A stretch of DNA of 7,640 bases from JAFGTP01 sp964472715 (lineage in GTDB: Bacteria; Fidelibacterota; UBA2242; JAFGTP01): NCBI GenBank assembly GCA_964472715.1, contig CAYYMT010000154.1:1-7640 (forward strand), given 5' to 3'. Positions 6,043 to 7,640 of the stretch are shown one piece after another. The notes under the pieces are model-generated. The model did not search any database, was not told the DNA's origin, and saw nothing but the letters and a program-made list of their open reading frames with translations. The translations under genes were made by a program, and so were the position numbers. Within the stretch, counting starts at the first letter, position 1. Each line of letters starts with the position of its first letter.

Positions 6043-6888
6043 TTAGCTAGTCCTGCTTTTTTTAAGTATTTCAATTTCCTCCGCCCACTTCTCTTCACCA
6101 TTGGGCGTTTCCAGGATCATGGGAATATTTTTGAAGCGTTCATCGCGCATCAGCCACTGAAAGGGTTCAAGTCCAATATATCCTTCGCCAATATTGTGGT
6201 GGCGGTCCTTCTTTAGCCCGGCATCAAACTTAGCGTCATTGAAATGAAAGACTTTCAGCAAATCAAGTCCGATTATCTCATCAAACTGCTGAAAGGTTTT
6301 ATCATAGGATTCCCTGGTTGTAATGTCGTAGCCCGCCTGAAACCCATGACAGGTGTCGTAACAAACACCAAATTTTTCCGGATTTTTTGACAGCTCAATA
6401 ATTCGTATTAAATGTTCGAAATCGTAACCAACATTAGTTCCCTGCCCGGCGGTATTTTCCAGCAGTAATGTTGTTTGTGTGCCGCCGATATTCTCTAGTG
6501 CCTGGTCAATATTTTTGGCAATTTGTTTCAGGCAAAAATCAACGCCTTTGCCCAGGTGCGAACCCGGATGGAACACCAAATATGGAATATCCAGTCTGTC
6601 ACAGCGTATAATTTCCGCTTCAAACTGAGTGGTGGATTTTTCGATTTTAGTTTTATCAAAACCACCTAAGTTAGTTAAATAACTATTGTGAGAAACAACG
6701 GTTTTGATATGGGTTGCGCCAAGATTCTTTTTATATGTAATCACCTGTTTTTTAGTAATTGGTTTTGCTGACCATTGACGCTGATTGGCTGTAAATACCT
6801 GCATGACTTCGCAACCGAATTCCACACCTCGTTGCGGCGCTTTTTCAATACCACCGGCGGTGGATACATGACATCCCACTAATCCCAT
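6043..6888 (-). CDS. nfo: Deoxyribonuclease IV (endonuclease IV, AP endonuclease)
   Basis: Endonuclease IV cleaves the backbone 5' of abasic sites and trims blocked 3' ends during base excision repair. The 281-residue product is a xylose-isomerase-like TIM barrel of normal length (E. coli Nfo is 285). All nine zinc ligands of the trinuclear site can be placed: H67, H107, E144, D178, H181, H215, D228, H230 and E260. They lie in the family blocks FHPGSH, LENTAGQG, CYDTCH, FHFNDAK, DRHHNIGEG and LETPNG. The start ATG has a GAGGT ribosome binding site 4 nt upstream, and the N-terminus GCHVSTAGG is standard. It follows nth by 49 nt. Nth acts upstream in the same pathway and leaves ends that Nfo can process, so joint expression makes sense. 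A TATAAT box in the gap may also allow independent transcription. Confidence 0.97.
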   Translation of the reverse strand: MGLVGCHVSTAGGIEKAPQRGVEFGCEVMQVFTANQRQWSAKPITKKQVITYKKNLGATHIKTVVSHNSYLTNLGGFDKTKIEKSTTQFEAEIIRCDRLDIPYLVFHPGSHLGKGVDFCLKQIAKNIDQALENIGGTQTTLLLENTAGQGTNVGYDFEHLIRIIELSKNPEKFGVCYDTCHGFQAGYDITTRESYDKTFQQFDEIIGLDLLKVFHFNDAKFDAGLKKDRHHNIGEGYIGLEPFQWLMRDERFKNIPMILETPNGEEKWAEEIEILKKSRTS

Positions 6889-6909
6889 AATTACCTCATT
6901 TATCTAAAC

Positions 6910-6936
6910 ATTATAAAACTATGATTTTACATTCAA
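6910..6936 (-). promoter_or_regulatory. Candidate promoter for nfo
   Basis: On the minus strand a perfect TATAAT (6915-6910) lies 15 nt after TTGAAT (6936-6931), which matches four of six -35 consensus bases. Transcription would begin near 6903, leaving a leader of about 15 nt that keeps the GAGGT ribosome binding site. The spacer is shorter than the optimal 17 nt, and the DNA is AT-rich, so chance is a real possibility. Confidence 0.35.
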
Positions 6937-6937
6937 T

Positions 6938-7573
6938 TCATTTTCCCGATTTCTTATAATATTGACACTCTTGTTGTAAAAAGCAATTTTCACAATCCGG
7001 TTTCCGGGCTTTACATATTTTTCGTCCGTGATCAATAACCAGGTGTCCGAATAAGGTCCAGCGTTCCGGCGGAAGAAGTTTCATCAGGTCCTGTTCAATT
7101 TTTTTTGGGTCATCATTTTTTGTCATTCCCAACCGTTTGGATATTCGTTTCACATGGGTATCCACAACAATTCCCGGAATCCCAAAAGCGTCGCCCAGTA
7201 CTACATTGGCTGTTTTGCGGCCAACCCCATCCAGTTTTATCAACGCATCCAGATTGTCGGGTACCCTGCCATTAAATTGTTCCAGCAGGGAGGTCATACT
7301 CTTTTTTATTGCTTTCGCCTTATTGTTATAAAACCCAGTAGGCCGAATGATCTTTTTAATATCCTCCAGTTCAGCAGTTGCCAGATCTTCGATTGTCGGA
7401 TATTTTTCAAACAGCCGGGGCGTTATCTTGTTAACCTGCTTGTCCGTACATTGTGCCGACAGGATCGTTGACACCAGCAACTGTGCCGGATTTGAAAAAT
7501 TCAGCGAGCATTTGGAATCGGGATAATGGCTTTCCAGTTGGTTGATTATTCTTATTGCTTTTTCTTTTTCCAA
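6938..7573 (-). CDS. nth: Endonuclease III (DNA glycosylase/AP lyase)
   Basis: Nth excises oxidised pyrimidines and cleaves abasic sites by beta-elimination. The 211-residue protein has the same length as E. coli Nth and aligns with it without gaps at the key sites. The helix-hairpin-helix LDGVGRKTANVVL (114-126) carries catalytic K120. Catalytic D138 is in VVDTH. The [4Fe-4S] cluster ligands C187, C194, C197 and C203 keep the canonical CX6CX2CX5C spacing. The start is TTG at 7571-7573, supported by an AAGGA ribosome binding site about 5 nt upstream; no ATG nearby gives a full N-terminus. It is the first gene of the visible run, followed by nfo, the enzyme for the next repair step. Confidence 0.96.
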   Translation of the reverse strand: MEKEKAIRIINQLESHYPDSKCSLNFSNPAQLLVSTILSAQCTDKQVNKITPRLFEKYPTIEDLATAELEDIKKIIRPTGFYNNKAKAIKKSMTSLLEQFNGRVPDNLDALIKLDGVGRKTANVVLGDAFGIPGIVVDTHVKRISKRLGMTKNDDPKKIEQDLMKLLPPERWTLFGHLVIDHGRKICKARKPDCENCFLQQECQYYKKSGK

Positions 7574-7640
7574 TCCAATCCTTTCTTAAAACAGAATAGA
7601 AAATTTAATAAAAATAATCGAGTTTATGAACCAATAATTT
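7574..7640 (-). other. AT-rich leader upstream of nth
   Basis: This edge segment holds the AAGGA ribosome binding site for the TTG start of nth, and otherwise AT-rich DNA. Several TATTAA-like and TTGG-like pieces occur, but none forms a well-spaced promoter. Any upstream gene lies outside the window, so it is not possible to say whether nth starts the operon. Confidence 0.3.

Noticed and set aside
7154..7471. Plus-strand ORF of 105 codons
   Set aside because: It is antisense to the catalytic core of nth and shows no domain or ribosome binding site.
1..7640. tRNA or rRNA genes, CRISPR arrays, insertion sequences, attachment sites
   Set aside because: None was seen by eye on either strand: no regularly spaced repeats, transposase-like ORFs or cloverleaf-like segments. 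A covariance-model scan would be needed to exclude small RNAs.

Overview
The window is a chromosomal stretch of a bacterium in which every convincing gene lies on the minus strand. Reading in the direction of transcription (from high to low coordinates) the order is nth, nfo, a small type II toxin-antitoxin locus, lpdA, lipB, lipA, a CCA-adding/poly(A) polymerase family gene, and a Gfo/Idh/MocA oxidoreductase. The sequence is moderately AT-rich, start codons are preceded by GGAG/GAGG-type ribosome binding sites in most cases, and TTG and GTG starts occur. The protein set is ordinary Gram-negative-like housekeeping. My impression is a member of the FCB-side candidate phyla (for example Marinimicrobia-like), but this is inference from protein style only and cannot be settled without a search.

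Region 1 (about 6040-7640) is a base excision repair pair. Endonuclease III (nth) removes oxidised pyrimidines and nicks abasic sites. Endonuclease IV (nfo) repairs the abasic sites and blocked 3' ends that such enzymes leave. Both carry all expected metal or Fe-S ligands and catalytic residues. A TATAAT box in the 49-nt gap may give nfo its own promoter.

Region 2 (about 5600-6040) is an AT-rich island holding a complete PF09720-type antitoxin followed by a RelE/ParE-type toxin that is only about half the normal length. The last residues of a typical ParE toxin seem to survive just downstream in another reading frame, which suggests an internal deletion. A 7-bp inverted repeat sits upstream of the antitoxin.

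Region 3 (76-5487) looks like one operon with gaps of 48, 13, 20 and 15 nt. LipB moves octanoate from ACP to the lipoyl domains, LipA inserts two sulfurs, and LpdA (E3) reoxidises the dihydrolipoyl arm of 2-oxoacid dehydrogenases or the glycine cleavage system. The E1/E2 partners are not in the window. The tRNA nucleotidyltransferase and the NAD(P)-dependent oxidoreductase follow as apparently unrelated passengers.

There is no tRNA, rRNA, CRISPR array, transposase or prophage gene that I can see, and no gene-free stretch longer than 131 nt. I found no clear candidate for a new multi-gene system; the decayed toxin is the most unusual item.
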